From Lachnoclostridium sp. (GTDB lineage Bacteria; Bacillota_A; Clostridia; Lachnospirales; Lachnospiraceae), in assembly GCA_015057755.1 (NCBI GenBank), contig SVDR01000037.1, positions 1-25,063 on the forward strand: a DNA stretch of 25,063 nucleotides. Direction: 5' to 3'. How positions within the stretch are numbered: the first letter of the stretch is position 1; every line of letters starts with the position of its first letter. Positions 15,517-23,904 of this stretch are shown piece after piece. The notes under the pieces are model-generated. The model was given only the letters and a program-made list of their open reading frames with translations. It searched no databases and was not told the origin of the DNA. Both the position numbers and the translations under genes were made by a program.

Positions 15517-15543
15517 AAATCCGTAGACGGTTTTGGCTATAAT
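15511..15543 (+). promoter_or_regulatory. spoIIG promoter with an abnormally long (21-bp) spacer
   Basis: TTGACA (15511-15516) and TATAAT (15538-15543) are both perfect consensus boxes but are 21 bp apart, too far for unaided sigma-A RNA polymerase. The B. subtilis spoIIG promoter has the same peculiarity (22-bp spacer) and needs Spo0A~P for activity. Transcription would start near 15550. A weak TCCCG/CGGGA hairpin (15555-15575) lies in the leader just before the ribosome site. Confidence 0.7.
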
Positions 15544-15587
15544 AAGCCCTGTTATCCCGTTTGGGGGAATCGGGACGGAGGGAGTCA

Positions 15588-16394
15588 ATGGAATATGAGT
15601 TTTACATCGACGTATTTTTTCTCGCAGATTTCTATTTGAACCTTTTGTCCCTGTTCCTGACAGCAGCCTGCCTGCATCAGCCGTACACAGTCATACGGCT
15701 TGGTCTGGCTGCGGCAGTCGGGAGCTTTTGGAACATTATTTTAATCCTGTATCCGGTTCTTTCACCCGGAGCAGAACTGGCAGTCACCTTTGTTGTAATT
15801 GGCGGAGTCATGCTGATGATCGCATTTCGCGATCTGTTTGCTGACGGACTTTCGCGATTGTGGAAGGCAGAAGGCTGTCTGTTTTTGTCTGCCGGTCTGG
15901 TCAACAGCTGCTATTCCTTCTCCTGTCAGCAATTTTATCTGACGGATGTGGAAGGATTGGTATTTTCCGGACTGATCTGTGTGTTGTTGGAGAAATTGAT
16001 ACGTAAATGTGTGTTCAGCCGTAGAAAGGTTGGAGATAACCGTTATCAAGTCTCTCTCTTCTATAGAGGAAAAGAAAAGGGATTTCTGGCTTTGGCAGAT
16101 TCGGGAAACCGGCTTTGTGCGCCGGGATCCGGAAGACCGGTTTCTCTTATTTCTTACCATGACTGCGAGGATTTTTGTGAGGAAGTATCCGGAGGATTTT
16201 ACATCCCTTATCATGCGGTGGGAACGGAGAATGGAATGCTTTTTGCCATGCAGTTTGAACGGATGGAGATCAGGAAAGACGGAAGAAGCAGGATTGTGGA
16301 ATGTCCTGTGGTGGCGATCGTGAAAGAGCGGCTGTCTGTTCGTGGAGATTTTACCATGATTTTGCCGGAAGCATATGTTCCAGAAGAACAATGA
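15588..16394 (+). CDS. spoIIGA: Sporulation sigma-E factor-processing peptidase SpoIIGA
   Basis: A 268-residue membrane protease that removes the pro-sequence of sigma-E in the mother cell after septation, triggered by SpoIIR from the forespore. The N-terminal half has about five hydrophobic spans (starting [20 protein letters not shown]). The C-terminal cytoplasmic domain carries the aspartic-protease motif [10 protein letters not shown], with the catalytic Asp at 171. The ATG at 15588 has GGAGGGAG at 15577-15584; a TTG at 15561 lies before that site and is rejected. The family is divergent, but the motif, topology and the sigE gene 28 bases downstream make the call firm. Confidence 0.93.
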   Translation: MEYEFYIDVFFLADFYLNLLSLFLTAACLHQPYTVIRLGLAAAVGSFWNIILILYPVLSPGAELAVTFVVIGGVMLMIAFRDLFADGLSRLWKAEGCLFLSAGLVNSCYSFSCQQFYLTDVEGLVFSGLICVLLEKLIRKCVFSRRKVGDNRYQVSLFYRGKEKGFLALADSGNRLCAPGSGRPVSLISYHDCEDFCEEVSGGFYIPYHAVGTENGMLFAMQFERMEIRKDGRSRIVECPVVAIVKERLSVRGDFTMILPEAYVPEEQ

Positions 16395-16422
16395 ACGAAG
16401 AAAGATGAAGGAGGAAACCATC

Positions 16423-17163
16423 ATGATCATAAAGTTGTCGGTGCCGAACCGGTTCAAACTAAAGAAAATGGTGACGCTCAAGACGGTTATCATGCAAAAT
16501 CAGGGAGAGATCCATTATATAGGAGGCGCGGATGTTCTTCCGGCTCCACTTTCACCGGAGGAGGAAACGGAAGCACTGGCTTGTTTTGGAACGGAGGAAG
16601 AAAAGAATGCCAGATCCAGACTGATCGAGCATAATCTGCGTCTTGTCGTGTACATAGCAAAAAAATTCGATAATACCAGTGTGGGGGTGGAGGACCTGAT
16701 CTCCATCGGAACCATTGGGCTTATCAAGGCCATCAATACTTTCAATCCGGATAAAAATATCAAGCTGGCCACCTATGCTTCCCGCTGCATCGAAAATGAG
16801 ATTTTGATGTATTTGAGGAGGACCAACAAAACCAAACTGGAGGTTTCCATTGATGAGCCGTTGAATGTGGACTGGGACGGAAATGAGCTGCTGCTCTCGG
16901 ATATTTTGGGAACGGATGAGGATGTGATCTCCAAGGGAATTGAAGAGGAGGTTGAAAAAAGTCTTCTGCAGAATGCCATCGATCATTTGACTCCCAGAGA
17001 ACGGAAGATCGTGGAACTGCGGTTTGGTCTGACCCGCCCGGATGGAGAGGAGATGACCCAGAAGGAAGTGGCAGACCTGATGGGGATTTCTCAGTCTTAT
17101 ATTTCAAGACTGGAGAAGAAGATCATGAGGCGGCTGAAAAAAGAAATCGTCAGGTTTGAATAA
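16423..17163 (+). CDS. sigE: RNA polymerase sporulation-specific sigma factor, pro-sigma-E
   Basis: A 246-residue sigma-70-family protein directing early mother-cell transcription. The basic N-terminal pro-sequence (about residues 1-29) leads to the [13 protein letters not shown] box that follows the SpoIIGA cleavage region. Region 2 is nearly canonical ([50 protein letters not shown]). Region 4 has the helix-turn-helix [21 protein letters not shown] chose ATG 16423, eight bases after AGGAGG (16409-16414). ATGs at 16375 and 16405 are in frame but before or on that site, and the pro-sequence length fits 16423. In Bacillus and many clostridia sigG follows directly; here a terminator and a convergent gene follow instead. 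Confidence 0.97.
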   Translation: MIIKLSVPNRFKLKKMVTLKTVIMQNQGEIHYIGGADVLPAPLSPEEETEALACFGTEEEKNARSRLIEHNLRLVVYIAKKFDNTSVGVEDLISIGTIGLIKAINTFNPDKNIKLATYASRCIENEILMYLRRTNKTKLEVSIDEPLNVDWDGNELLLSDILGTDEDVISKGIEEEVEKSLLQNAIDHLTPRERKIVELRFGLTRPDGEEMTQKEVADLMGISQSYISRLEKKIMRRLKKEIVRFE

Positions 17164-17171
17164 AGAGCACA

Positions 17172-17207
17172 AAAAATCGTCCGTCGAAATGACCGCGGAC
17201 GATTTTT
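17172..17207. terminator. Bidirectional terminator between sigE and the zinc-ribbon gene
   Basis: A perfect 12-bp stem (17172-17183 with 17196-17207) with A-rich and T-rich ends on both strands encloses a 12-base loop. It sits between convergent genes and can stop transcription from both sides. Confidence 0.88.
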
Positions 17208-17219
17208 GTATGCAAAGAT

Positions 17220-17951
17220 TTAGTTTTCGAAAAGACGGCTGTAGATCTCGTCACAGAGCATATCGACATAAGCCTGATCCGGAAGGTCTTTTGCGATGAT
17301 CAGAAGTTCCTGAATCCACTCGAAACGTCTTAAGCTCATTTCTTCCGGGCTGAGACCGCTCTCGGTAAAGAGAATACGACGGTCGATATCATCCGGAGTA
17401 TAGTTTTCCACGAACCACTCGATGATCTCTTTTGTCTGGTCTTTCTCCGTGGAAATCTCTGATTTTAAAGCAGCAGCAGATTTCTTAGAGGAAACCGCAA
17501 CAGCAAAAGAACCAATCGCCATGAATGCTAACATTCCGGTTACGATCAGCTTCATCACACCTGTGAACGGAAGGTTGATGATTCCTGTTAAGGAAAGGAT
17601 CAGGGCAGCAGAGGTAACAACACCTACAATGAGGAATGCAGATGCGGAAGAAGCCATATCTTCGTACTTCTGACCTTTGTCTACGAATGTTCCGGAAGAA
17701 GCACGGCGCTGCTGAACCTTCTTTCCCTCAGCAGCAGCTTTTTCAGCGGCTTCTTTTGCAAGAGCCTCCTGTTTCATCTGCTCCGCCATCATCATCTCGT
17801 ACTGTTTTTTCATCTGCTCATTGTACTGAGCCTGAGCTTTCTTTAACATTGCTTCTGCAGCTTCTTTTGATTCAAAGAGAGGGCCGCCGCAGTCGGTACA
17901 TTTGGTAATACCCTCAACGAATTCCATATCGCATTTCGGACAGTATGGCAT
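17220..17951 (-). CDS. Zinc-ribbon membrane protein of unknown function
   Basis: A 243-residue protein I do not recognise as a named family. It begins with a zinc ribbon (C4-x2-C7, C18-x2-C21, ending CGGPL), followed by a charged, Ala/Gln/Met/Lys-rich helical stretch (about 28-90) likely to form a coiled coil. Two membrane spans follow near 103-125 and 130-152 and then a soluble, acidic C-terminal domain of about 85 residues rich in Glu, Leu and Ile. I chose the ATG at 17951 because AAGGAAG precedes it and the zinc ribbon starts at once; upstream frame to 18020 is leader. It is monocistronic, divergent from degV and convergent with sigE. A role in membrane stress or signalling is possible, but nothing in the sequence proves it. 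Confidence 0.75.
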   Translation of the reverse strand: MPYCPKCDMEFVEGITKCTDCGGPLFESKEAAEAMLKKAQAQYNEQMKKQYEMMMAEQMKQEALAKEAAEKAAAEGKKVQQRRASSGTFVDKGQKYEDMASSASAFLIVGVVTSAALILSLTGIINLPFTGVMKLIVTGMLAFMAIGSFAVAVSSKKSAAALKSEISTEKDQTKEIIEWFVENYTPDDIDRRILFTESGLSPEEMSLRRFEWIQELLIIAKDLPDQAYVDMLCDEIYSRLFEN

Positions 17952-18022
17952 AGGTAGTACTTCCTTTCTTTTGTTTCGTCCAATGTGCCTGAAATAAAGA
18001 GCACGGGCACACATATGCAAAC

Positions 18023-18051
18023 ATTATAACTCAATTTGTGAAAAACGTCCA
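18023..18051 (-). promoter_or_regulatory. Promoter of the zinc-ribbon membrane protein gene
   Basis: On the minus strand TGGACG (18051-18046), a 17-bp spacer, and a perfect TATAAT (18028-18023). The start would be near 18016, leaving a leader of about 65 bases. Confidence 0.7.
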
Positions 18052-18055
18052 TAGT

Positions 18056-18084
18056 TTGTATGTTTTTATACTTCCATTTATGAT
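18056..18084 (+). promoter_or_regulatory. Candidate promoter of the degV-led operon
   Basis: TTGTAT (18056-18061), 17-bp spacer, TATGAT (18079-18084). The -10 is good (five of six), the -35 weak (three of six). It lies back to back with the zinc-ribbon promoter. Confidence 0.45.
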
Positions 18085-18137
18085 AGAAATCGGTTAAAAT
18101 GGTACATACAAAATTTGCGATAAGAAAGGGGTATTTC

Positions 18138-19028
18138 ATGAGAATTGCAGTTGTAACAGACAGCAACAGTGGAATTACACAAAAACAGGCGGCGGAGATG
18201 GGCATTTTCGTGCTTCCGATGCCGTTCATGATCGATGGAGCAACATTTTTTGAAGATATTAACCTGACACAGGAGGAGTTTTATAAGAAACTGGAACATG
18301 ATGCGGATATTTCCACCTCCCAGCCGTCTCCAGAGTCTGTGATGAAGCTCTGGGACAAGGTACTGGAGGATTATGACCAGGTGGTACATATTCCGATGTC
18401 CAGCGGTCTTTCCGGTTCCTGCCAGACAGCTATGATGCTTGCAATGGAGGACGAGTACGAGGGTAAGGTCTTTGTGGTGGATAACCAGAGGATTTCCATT
18501 ACTCTGGCACAGTCTGTAAAAGAAGCGCAGATGCTGGCGTCTATGGGCTATGACGGTGCGAAGATCAAAAAGCGTCTGGAAGAGACGAAGATGGACGCGG
18601 CGATCTTTATTACAGTAGATACTCTGAAGTATCTGAAAAAAGGCGGCCGCATCACTCCGGCGGTGGCGATGATCGGAACGTTACTGAAGATCAAGCCGAT
18701 CCTCAGTATTTTTGGCGAGAAGCTAGATTCTTATGCTAAGGCGAGAACTGTGAAGCAGGCGAAGGCGACGATGGTAGAAGGTATTATGAAAGAGCTGAGC
18801 GAGCGTTTTCATGATCCGGAGTGCAGATACACGCATCTTGGTGTGGCTCATACGCAGAATGAGGCTGCGGCGCTTGCGTTTGCGGAGGAAGTGAGAACTA
18901 TGTTCCCGTATGCGGATGTGACGGTTGCTCCGCTTTCTCTGAGTGTATCCTGCCACATCGGACCTGGAAGTATTGCGATCACTGCAACAAGAAAGCTGGT
19001 AGAGGAAGATGAAAACACTCCGAACTAA
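18138..19028 (+). CDS. DegV family fatty-acid-binding protein
   Basis: A 296-residue cytoplasmic protein of the DegV/FakB fold. The N-terminal IAVVTDSNSGIT, the HIPMSSGLSGSCQTA loop and LKYLKKGGRITPA are family hallmarks. Family members bind a fatty acid; FakB proteins present it to the kinase FakA for phosphorylation and phospholipid synthesis. I chose the ATG at 18138 with AAAGGGG upstream; earlier in-frame codons to 18099 overlap the promoter zone. Its last 20 bases overlap the sensor kinase gene, so the two are co-translated. Which fatty acid it binds, and whether it is a true FakB, cannot be told. Confidence 0.93.
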   Translation: MRIAVVTDSNSGITQKQAAEMGIFVLPMPFMIDGATFFEDINLTQEEFYKKLEHDADISTSQPSPESVMKLWDKVLEDYDQVVHIPMSSGLSGSCQTAMMLAMEDEYEGKVFVVDNQRISITLAQSVKEAQMLASMGYDGAKIKKRLEETKMDAAIFITVDTLKYLKKGGRITPAVAMIGTLLKIKPILSIFGEKLDSYAKARTVKQAKATMVEGIMKELSERFHDPECRYTHLGVAHTQNEAAALAFAEEVRTMFPYADVTVAPLSLSVSCHIGPGSIAITATRKLVEEDENTPN

Positions 19029-20481
19029 GATCTGGAGCCTGTACCAGAAGCATACGCCGAGTATTCGTGTGCCTCTGGCTATATTTATGATCCTTCTCTG
19101 TATGATCCCGCTGGTGGTGCAGGGCCGTGTTTTGGCCGGTTCTTCAAAACAGAATCAGGTAGACAGAAGGATTATTGATGTACAGAACCAGTGTCAGATT
19201 ATCAGTAATAAGATGACAAGAACCGGATATTTGAGCGGTACCGTCGTGGACAATGCTGCGATCGATGCGGAGCTTTCCATGCTTGCGGATATTTTTAACG
19301 GACGAATTCTGATCGTAAACTCCGGTTTTAAGGTGGTAAAAGATACGTTCTCTTTGTCTGAGGGAAAGGTCTGTATCTCAGAAGAGACGATTCGTTGTTT
19401 CCAGGGTGAGGCAACGCGAAAGTACAATACGGAAAAGCATTATTTCCTGTTGGCGATCCCGATCACGGAAAATGTCCAGACGATGGAATCCGGTTCTGTT
19501 CCGAAAACAGCAGGAGTTATGCTGGTAACTGCGTCTACGGAGAGCATGACATCTCTGGAGGAGAGCCTGTTGGACCGCGCTTCCTTATTCCAGCTGACTG
19601 CGTTTATGGTGGTGGCGATCGCAGCGGTTTGCGTGCTTCAGGGAGCATTCCGTCCGTTTGATGCCATTGTAGGTTCCATCAACCGTGTGGCGGAGGGCAA
19701 TCTGGACGAAGATATCGAAGAGATGACTTTCTCGGAAACGAAGCGAATTTCCAAGTCGCTTAACCGCATGCTGGAAAATATCAAGACGGTAGAGCAGTCC
19801 CGTCAGGAATTTGTATCCAATGTGTCCCACGAGTTAAAGACACCGATCACTTCGATCCGTGTACTGGCAGATTCTCTGATGAGCATGGATCATGTTCCGG
19901 AGGAGCTGTATAAAGAGTTTATGACAGATATTTCCGATGAGATCGACCGTGAGAGTAAGATCATTGACGACCTTTTGACACTGGTTCGTATGGATAAAGA
20001 GTCCCCGGAGATGAGCTTCCAGTCTGCCAGTGTGAATTCGCTGGTGGAGATGGTATTGAAACGCCTTCGTCCGATTGCAAGAAAGAGAAATATTGAGGTT
20101 ATTTTTGAAAGCATGCGAGAGGTAACGGCAGATATTGACGAAGTGAAGTTATCTCTGGCGATCAACAATCTGGTGGAAAATGCCATCAAATACAATAAAG
20201 AAGATGGCTGGGTGCGCGTAACTCTGGATGCGGATCATAAATTCTTCTATTTAAAGGTTGCGGATTCTGGCGTGGGTATTCCGGAAGAATTCAAAGACCG
20301 CGTATTTGAGCGTTTCTACCGTGTAGACAAAGCGAGATCCCGTGAGACCGGAGGAACCGGACTGGGACTTGCCATTACAAAAAATGTAATTTTACTGCAC
20401 CATGGTGCGATCCGCGTGGAGAGCAAGGAAGGCGAAGGTACGATTTTCCTTGTCCGCATTCCACTGATCTACATTTCATAG
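19009..20481 (+). CDS. Membrane sensor histidine kinase (HAMP, HisKA, HATPase)
   Basis: A 490-residue transmembrane kinase: span near residues 21-43, an extracytoplasmic sensor domain of about 145 residues, span near 192-211, HAMP domain near 212-265, HisKA domain with the phosphoacceptor His274 in NVSHELKTPITS, and an HATPase domain with the N box (NNLVENAIKYN), G1 box (DSGVGI) and G2 box (GGTGLGLAI). It should sense an envelope or external signal and phosphorylate a response regulator, but none is encoded next to it: degV overlaps it upstream and a GerMN lipoprotein gene follows 10 bases downstream. An AGAGGAAG site precedes the ATG. Its partner and signal are unknown. Confidence 0.93.
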   Translation: MKTLRTKIWSLYQKHTPSIRVPLAIFMILLCMIPLVVQGRVLAGSSKQNQVDRRIIDVQNQCQIISNKMTRTGYLSGTVVDNAAIDAELSMLADIFNGRILIVNSGFKVVKDTFSLSEGKVCISEETIRCFQGEATRKYNTEKHYFLLAIPITENVQTMESGSVPKTAGVMLVTASTESMTSLEESLLDRASLFQLTAFMVVAIAAVCVLQGAFRPFDAIVGSINRVAEGNLDEDIEEMTFSETKRISKSLNRMLENIKTVEQSRQEFVSNVSHELKTPITSIRVLADSLMSMDHVPEELYKEFMTDISDEIDRESKIIDDLLTLVRMDKESPEMSFQSASVNSLVEMVLKRLRPIARKRNIEVIFESMREVTADIDEVKLSLAINNLVENAIKYNKEDGWVRVTLDADHKFFYLKVADSGVGIPEEFKDRVFERFYRVDKARSRETGGTGLGLAITKNVILLHHGAIRVESKEGEGTIFLVRIPLIYIS

Positions 20482-20491
20482 GAGGGGGAGA

Positions 20492-21433
20492 ATGAGGAAT
20501 AAAATGAGATATTCGCTTGCACTTTTCCTTCTGCTGGTCATGAGCTTGCTCTGTACCGGATGTACAAAGGGAAGTGGGGAGATTGCTGCCGAGTCCGGAT
20601 ATATGGTTTACTATCTCAATGCATCGGGAAACCAGCTGGTGGGGAATCCGTATGAACCGCAGACAGAAAATCAGGAGGCTCTGGTGCAGGAACTGATGGC
20701 AGCGTTAAGTGCGGTACCGGTTGATCTGGAGTGCCAGTCGGCTCTGCCTTCTCAGGTGGAAAAGATGTCCTTCCGCGTGGAGGCAAATGTCCTGCATTTA
20801 TATGCAGATGCCAATTATGCGCTGATGGATTCTGTTAAGGAGATTCTCTGCAGGGCTGCGCTGACAAAGACATTGACGCAGATTCCGGGCATTGATTATC
20901 TGACGATCTATTGTGCGGAACAGCCGATCATGGACGGTGCGGGCAATCCGGTCGGAATGCTGGCAGCCTCCGATTTTGTAGACAGTATCCGAGATGTTAA
21001 CTCCTTCGAAAAGACGGAGATGACACTGTATTTTGCCAATGAAACAGGAGACATGCTGCTTCCGGAGACACGTGAAGTTATGCGAAGCACCAATACGTCC
21101 GTGGAGAAGCTGATCGTGGAGCAGTTGATCGAGGGTCCGAAGGTGACGGGCAGATATGCCACCATGCCTAAGGATATTAAGCTGTTGAGCGTTTCTGTCA
21201 ATGAGACGGTTTGTTCCATCAACCTGGATGCTGCATTTTTAAACAATACGCTGGAAGTGAAGGAGTATATTCCGATCTACTCGATCGTGAACTCGCTTTC
21301 TGAGCTTTCAACGGTCAGCCGCGTGCAGATTCGAATCAACGGTTCGGAAGATGCGGTATTCCGCGATCTGATCCCGCTGAGCACGGTGTTTGTGCGCAAT
21401 TACGATTATATCGTAGGAGGAAAAACAAATTAA
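20492..21433 (+). CDS. GerMN-domain lipoprotein
   Basis: A 313-residue exported lipoprotein. The N-terminus has a lysine/arginine start, a hydrophobic core and LLCTGC, with the lipid-modified Cys at 24. Two similar alpha/beta repeats follow (about 35-165 and 175-300), each with the GerMN-type pattern ending in a segment such as SVNETVCSINLDAAFL or EANVLHLYADANYAL. GerM of Bacillus acts in sporulation and germination, and the actinobacterial LpqB, also a GerMN lipoprotein, modulates the sensor kinase MtrB. Its start follows AGGAGGGGG and is 10 bases after the kinase gene, so it probably works with that kinase. This pairing is inferred. Near its 3' end, the AGGAGG at 21415-21420 serves comEC. 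Confidence 0.82.
   Translation: MRNKMRYSLALFLLLVMSLLCTGCTKGSGEIAAESGYMVYYLNASGNQLVGNPYEPQTENQEALVQELMAALSAVPVDLECQSALPSQVEKMSFRVEANVLHLYADANYALMDSVKEILCRAALTKTLTQIPGIDYLTIYCAEQPIMDGAGNPVGMLAASDFVDSIRDVNSFEKTEMTLYFANETGDMLLPETREVMRSTNTSVEKLIVEQLIEGPKVTGRYATMPKDIKLLSVSVNETVCSINLDAAFLNNTLEVKEYIPIYSIVNSLSELSTVSRVQIRINGSEDAVFRDLIPLSTVFVRNYDYIVGGKTN
21415..21420 (+). promoter_or_regulatory. Ribosome binding site pointing to an ATT start for comEC
   Basis: A perfect AGGAGG inside the last codons of the GerMN gene stands 8 bases before ATT at 21429 and 20 bases before the first conventional start, TTG at 21441. Other genes here with AGGAGG (murD, ftsW, ftsZ, sigE) all start 7 or 8 bases after it. 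Confidence 0.6.
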
Positions 21434-23849
21434 TAGACCATTGCTTTATTTTACCGGAGGACTGGTACTTGGAGAGACGATCGCCCTTTGGATGAAAGCA
21501 GAGCAGGTGTGTGTTGGGCTGGCAGCCTTGCTGCTTGTTCTTTCTTATGTCTTTTTGTGTGGAGGATTCCACAAAAGGGGCCGAGGAAGGAATGGGGGCA
21601 GGTTACCGGCCCTTTTCCGGTATTTGCTGGTAATCTGGCTGGGAATGACAGTCGGAGCTGGCCGTATGGAATATGAAGAATGGCTTGTTCAGACGGAGCA
21701 GAAGGTGATCGCAAGGGCTGCAGAAGCTGTTGAGGCTGGCAGTAAACTGACCGGACGGCTGACGGAGATCCAGCGTGTGGATTTTGGTGTCCGCCTGACC
21801 GTTGAGGGATGTAAGATTGACTGGAATCAGGAGACTTCGTCTGTGCGAAAGGTATATGTTTACACAGATTCGTCGGAATCTCTGAGATTGGGGATGCAGG
21901 TTGTTGCCCTGGGAAGGTGTGAAATTCCGGAGCCGGATCGAAATCCGGGAGGATTTGACTATCGTCTGTATTGTCAGGCGAAGGGCATTTGCGGCTTGTT
22001 TCGTGCGGATATTGTGGATTGTATGCAAAACACAGATGATTACCATACGCCACAGGAGTTTTTTGCAGTCTGGTACTGGACGTGGAGAGAATGGGTCCGT
22101 CAGGCAGGACTAGCTCTGGAATGCAGACTGGAGAAGATTGCAGAGCCGGAGGACCTTGGTATTTTAAAAGCAGTATTGCTCGGAGAAAAGGCAGATATGG
22201 ATGATGATCTGTACGCACTATATCAAAGAAACGGAATTTCTCATGTTCTTGCGATCAGCGGTCTTCATGTCTCTGTGGTTGGCATGGGGCTTTGGCGGTT
22301 GTTAAGAATAGCTGGTCTGGGATATCTGCAGGCTGGGAGCATTGCATTTTCTGTTCTGTTCGTCTATGGCACCATGGTTGGATTTGGGCCGTCGGTGGTG
22401 CGAGCGGTGTTCATGGTGGGAGTTTCCTTTTGTGCCGGATTCCTGGGGAGGACGTATGACCTTCCTTCCGCCATGTGTGTTCCTGCGATGGGAATCTTGC
22501 TGTGGAGACCGTATATGCTGACGCAGGCCTCCTTTCAGCTGTCTTTCTTGGCTGTTGGTGCCATGTTTGTCCCGGGGAATGTGCTGGCGCAAAAATGGCA
22601 ATGGAAGGGAGTCAAGGAAAAAATCTGGGTCAGTCTTTCTCTGCAGTTGGTTACTTTTCCGTTTGTGCTTTTACACTCTTATGAGATACCGATGTTTGGA
22701 ATGATGCTGAACCTTCTGGTGGTTCCATTGATGGCTTATGTGCTGATATCAGGAATGCTTGGTGTGGCAGGAAGTTTCGTATGGAGCGGGCTGGGTATCG
22801 GTCTGCTGGGCGGCGCGCATATCATTCTAGCAATTTATCAGCGGGTGTGCCTGGGAATCCAGCAGTTTCCGAACGCAAATCTGATCTTGGGCCAGCCGGA
22901 GATATGGAAGATCATCGTGTATTATGGTCTGCTCATCATTGGAACGTGGAAAGGGTTTCAATGCGGAAAGCGCTGGCTGTGTCTCTGGGGAATCGGAATC
23001 CTGCTTCTGGTTTGGCGGCCGGATACCGGACTTTCGGTGATGATCCTCGATGTGGGGCAGGGAGACGGTATTTTTCTGGAAGCCGACGGGAGAACCATGC
23101 TTGTGGACTGTGGAAGCAGTCAGGATCGGGAAATCGGAGACGATGTGCTGATTCCGTTTCTAAAGAGTCAGGGAGTCAGACGGCTGGATACGGTGGTCGT
23201 CACTCATGGAGATCAGGACCATATGAATGGAATCCGGACGCTGTTGGAAACACAGGATCATGGAATCGAAATTGGTCAGATCATGATTTCAAAGGCGGGA
23301 ATGATGGATTCCGGGTGTCAGGGGATTGTGGAACTCGCGGAAAAACAGGAGCTCTCTGTCATATACTGTGAAGCGGGTGATGTGCTGACGGGAGCCTTAG
23401 GTGAGGATGTGGAGATTTTCTGTTTGCACCCGGGAGTTCCTGATGTGCAGGAGAATGACGATCCTGCAGACCGAAACGGGGATTCGGTTGTGCTGTACAT
23501 GGTTTACGGAGCATTTTCCATGCTTTTGACGGGAGATATTGGGGTGTCAGAAGAACAGGCGTTATTGAGGCAGTATGATTTTTCACTGGTTACCGTTTTG
23601 AAGGCGGCTCATCATGGCTCGGCAAATTCGAACAGCAGGGAGTTTCTGGAAGCGGTACGACCGTCCTATGTGGTTTTTTCCTATGGAGAAGGGAATTCTT
23701 ACGGGCATCCGTCGTCCAGAGTTCTAGAAGACTGTATGGATGTTGGGGCGCAGGCGTATGAAACAGCAAAATCAGGAGCTTTGCAGATATGGACAGACGG
23801 AACTCATCTGCGAATCGAGGGATGGCTTGACAGAGAGGATGGGATTTGA
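21429..23849 (+). CDS. comEC: ComEC/Rec2 DNA-uptake channel protein
   Basis: About 806 residues: an N-terminal hydrophobic and OB-like region (DUF4131 type), a central polytopic Competence domain (the HVLAISGLHVSVVGMGLW motif is diagnostic), and a C-terminal metallo-beta-lactamase-like domain with LDVGQGDG, the metal motif HGDQDH, LLTGDIG and KAAHHGSANSNS. ComEC forms the channel for single-stranded DNA entry in competent cells; the C-terminal domain is thought to degrade the non-transferred strand. An in-frame TTG at 21441 is the first ordinary start, but the ribosome site and the typical RPLL N-terminus of the family favour ATT at 21429, overlapping the previous stop by one base. No other competence genes are in the window. 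Confidence 0.92.
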   Translation: MNRPLLYFTGGLVLGETIALWMKAEQVCVGLAALLLVLSYVFLCGGFHKRGRGRNGGRLPALFRYLLVIWLGMTVGAGRMEYEEWLVQTEQKVIARAAEAVEAGSKLTGRLTEIQRVDFGVRLTVEGCKIDWNQETSSVRKVYVYTDSSESLRLGMQVVALGRCEIPEPDRNPGGFDYRLYCQAKGICGLFRADIVDCMQNTDDYHTPQEFFAVWYWTWREWVRQAGLALECRLEKIAEPEDLGILKAVLLGEKADMDDDLYALYQRNGISHVLAISGLHVSVVGMGLWRLLRIAGLGYLQAGSIAFSVLFVYGTMVGFGPSVVRAVFMVGVSFCAGFLGRTYDLPSAMCVPAMGILLWRPYMLTQASFQLSFLAVGAMFVPGNVLAQKWQWKGVKEKIWVSLSLQLVTFPFVLLHSYEIPMFGMMLNLLVVPLMAYVLISGMLGVAGSFVWSGLGIGLLGGAHIILAIYQRVCLGIQQFPNANLILGQPEIWKIIVYYGLLIIGTWKGFQCGKRWLCLWGIGILLLVWRPDTGLSVMILDVGQGDGIFLEADGRTMLVDCGSSQDREIGDDVLIPFLKSQGVRRLDTVVVTHGDQDHMNGIRTLLETQDHGIEIGQIMISKAGMMDSGCQGIVELAEKQELSVIYCEAGDVLTGALGEDVEIFCLHPGVPDVQENDDPADRNGDSVVLYMVYGAFSMLLTGDIGVSEEQALLRQYDFSLVTVLKAAHHGSANSNSREFLEAVRPSYVVFSYGEGNSYGHPSSRVLEDCMDVGAQAYETAKSGALQIWTDGTHLRIEGWLDREDGI

Positions 23850-23904
23850 TAAGGTTTTGGTAGGGCAGAAATTGCAATGATTTCGACAGATAAAGAGGAA
23901 TACG

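Noticed and set aside
15483..15542. A 19-codon frame upstream of spoIIGA
   Set aside because: It overlaps the promoter boxes upstream of the predicted transcription start and lacks a ribosome site.
21451..22218. A 255-codon minus-strand frame inside comEC
   Set aside because: It is a shadow of comEC, which has full family motifs on the plus strand. The minus frame has no ribosome site or recognisable domain.
23882..23888. TTCGACA, a perfect reverse-strand 0A core before holA
   Set aside because: A seven-base match is expected about three times by chance in this window, the flanks do not match the extended box, and no promoter is near.
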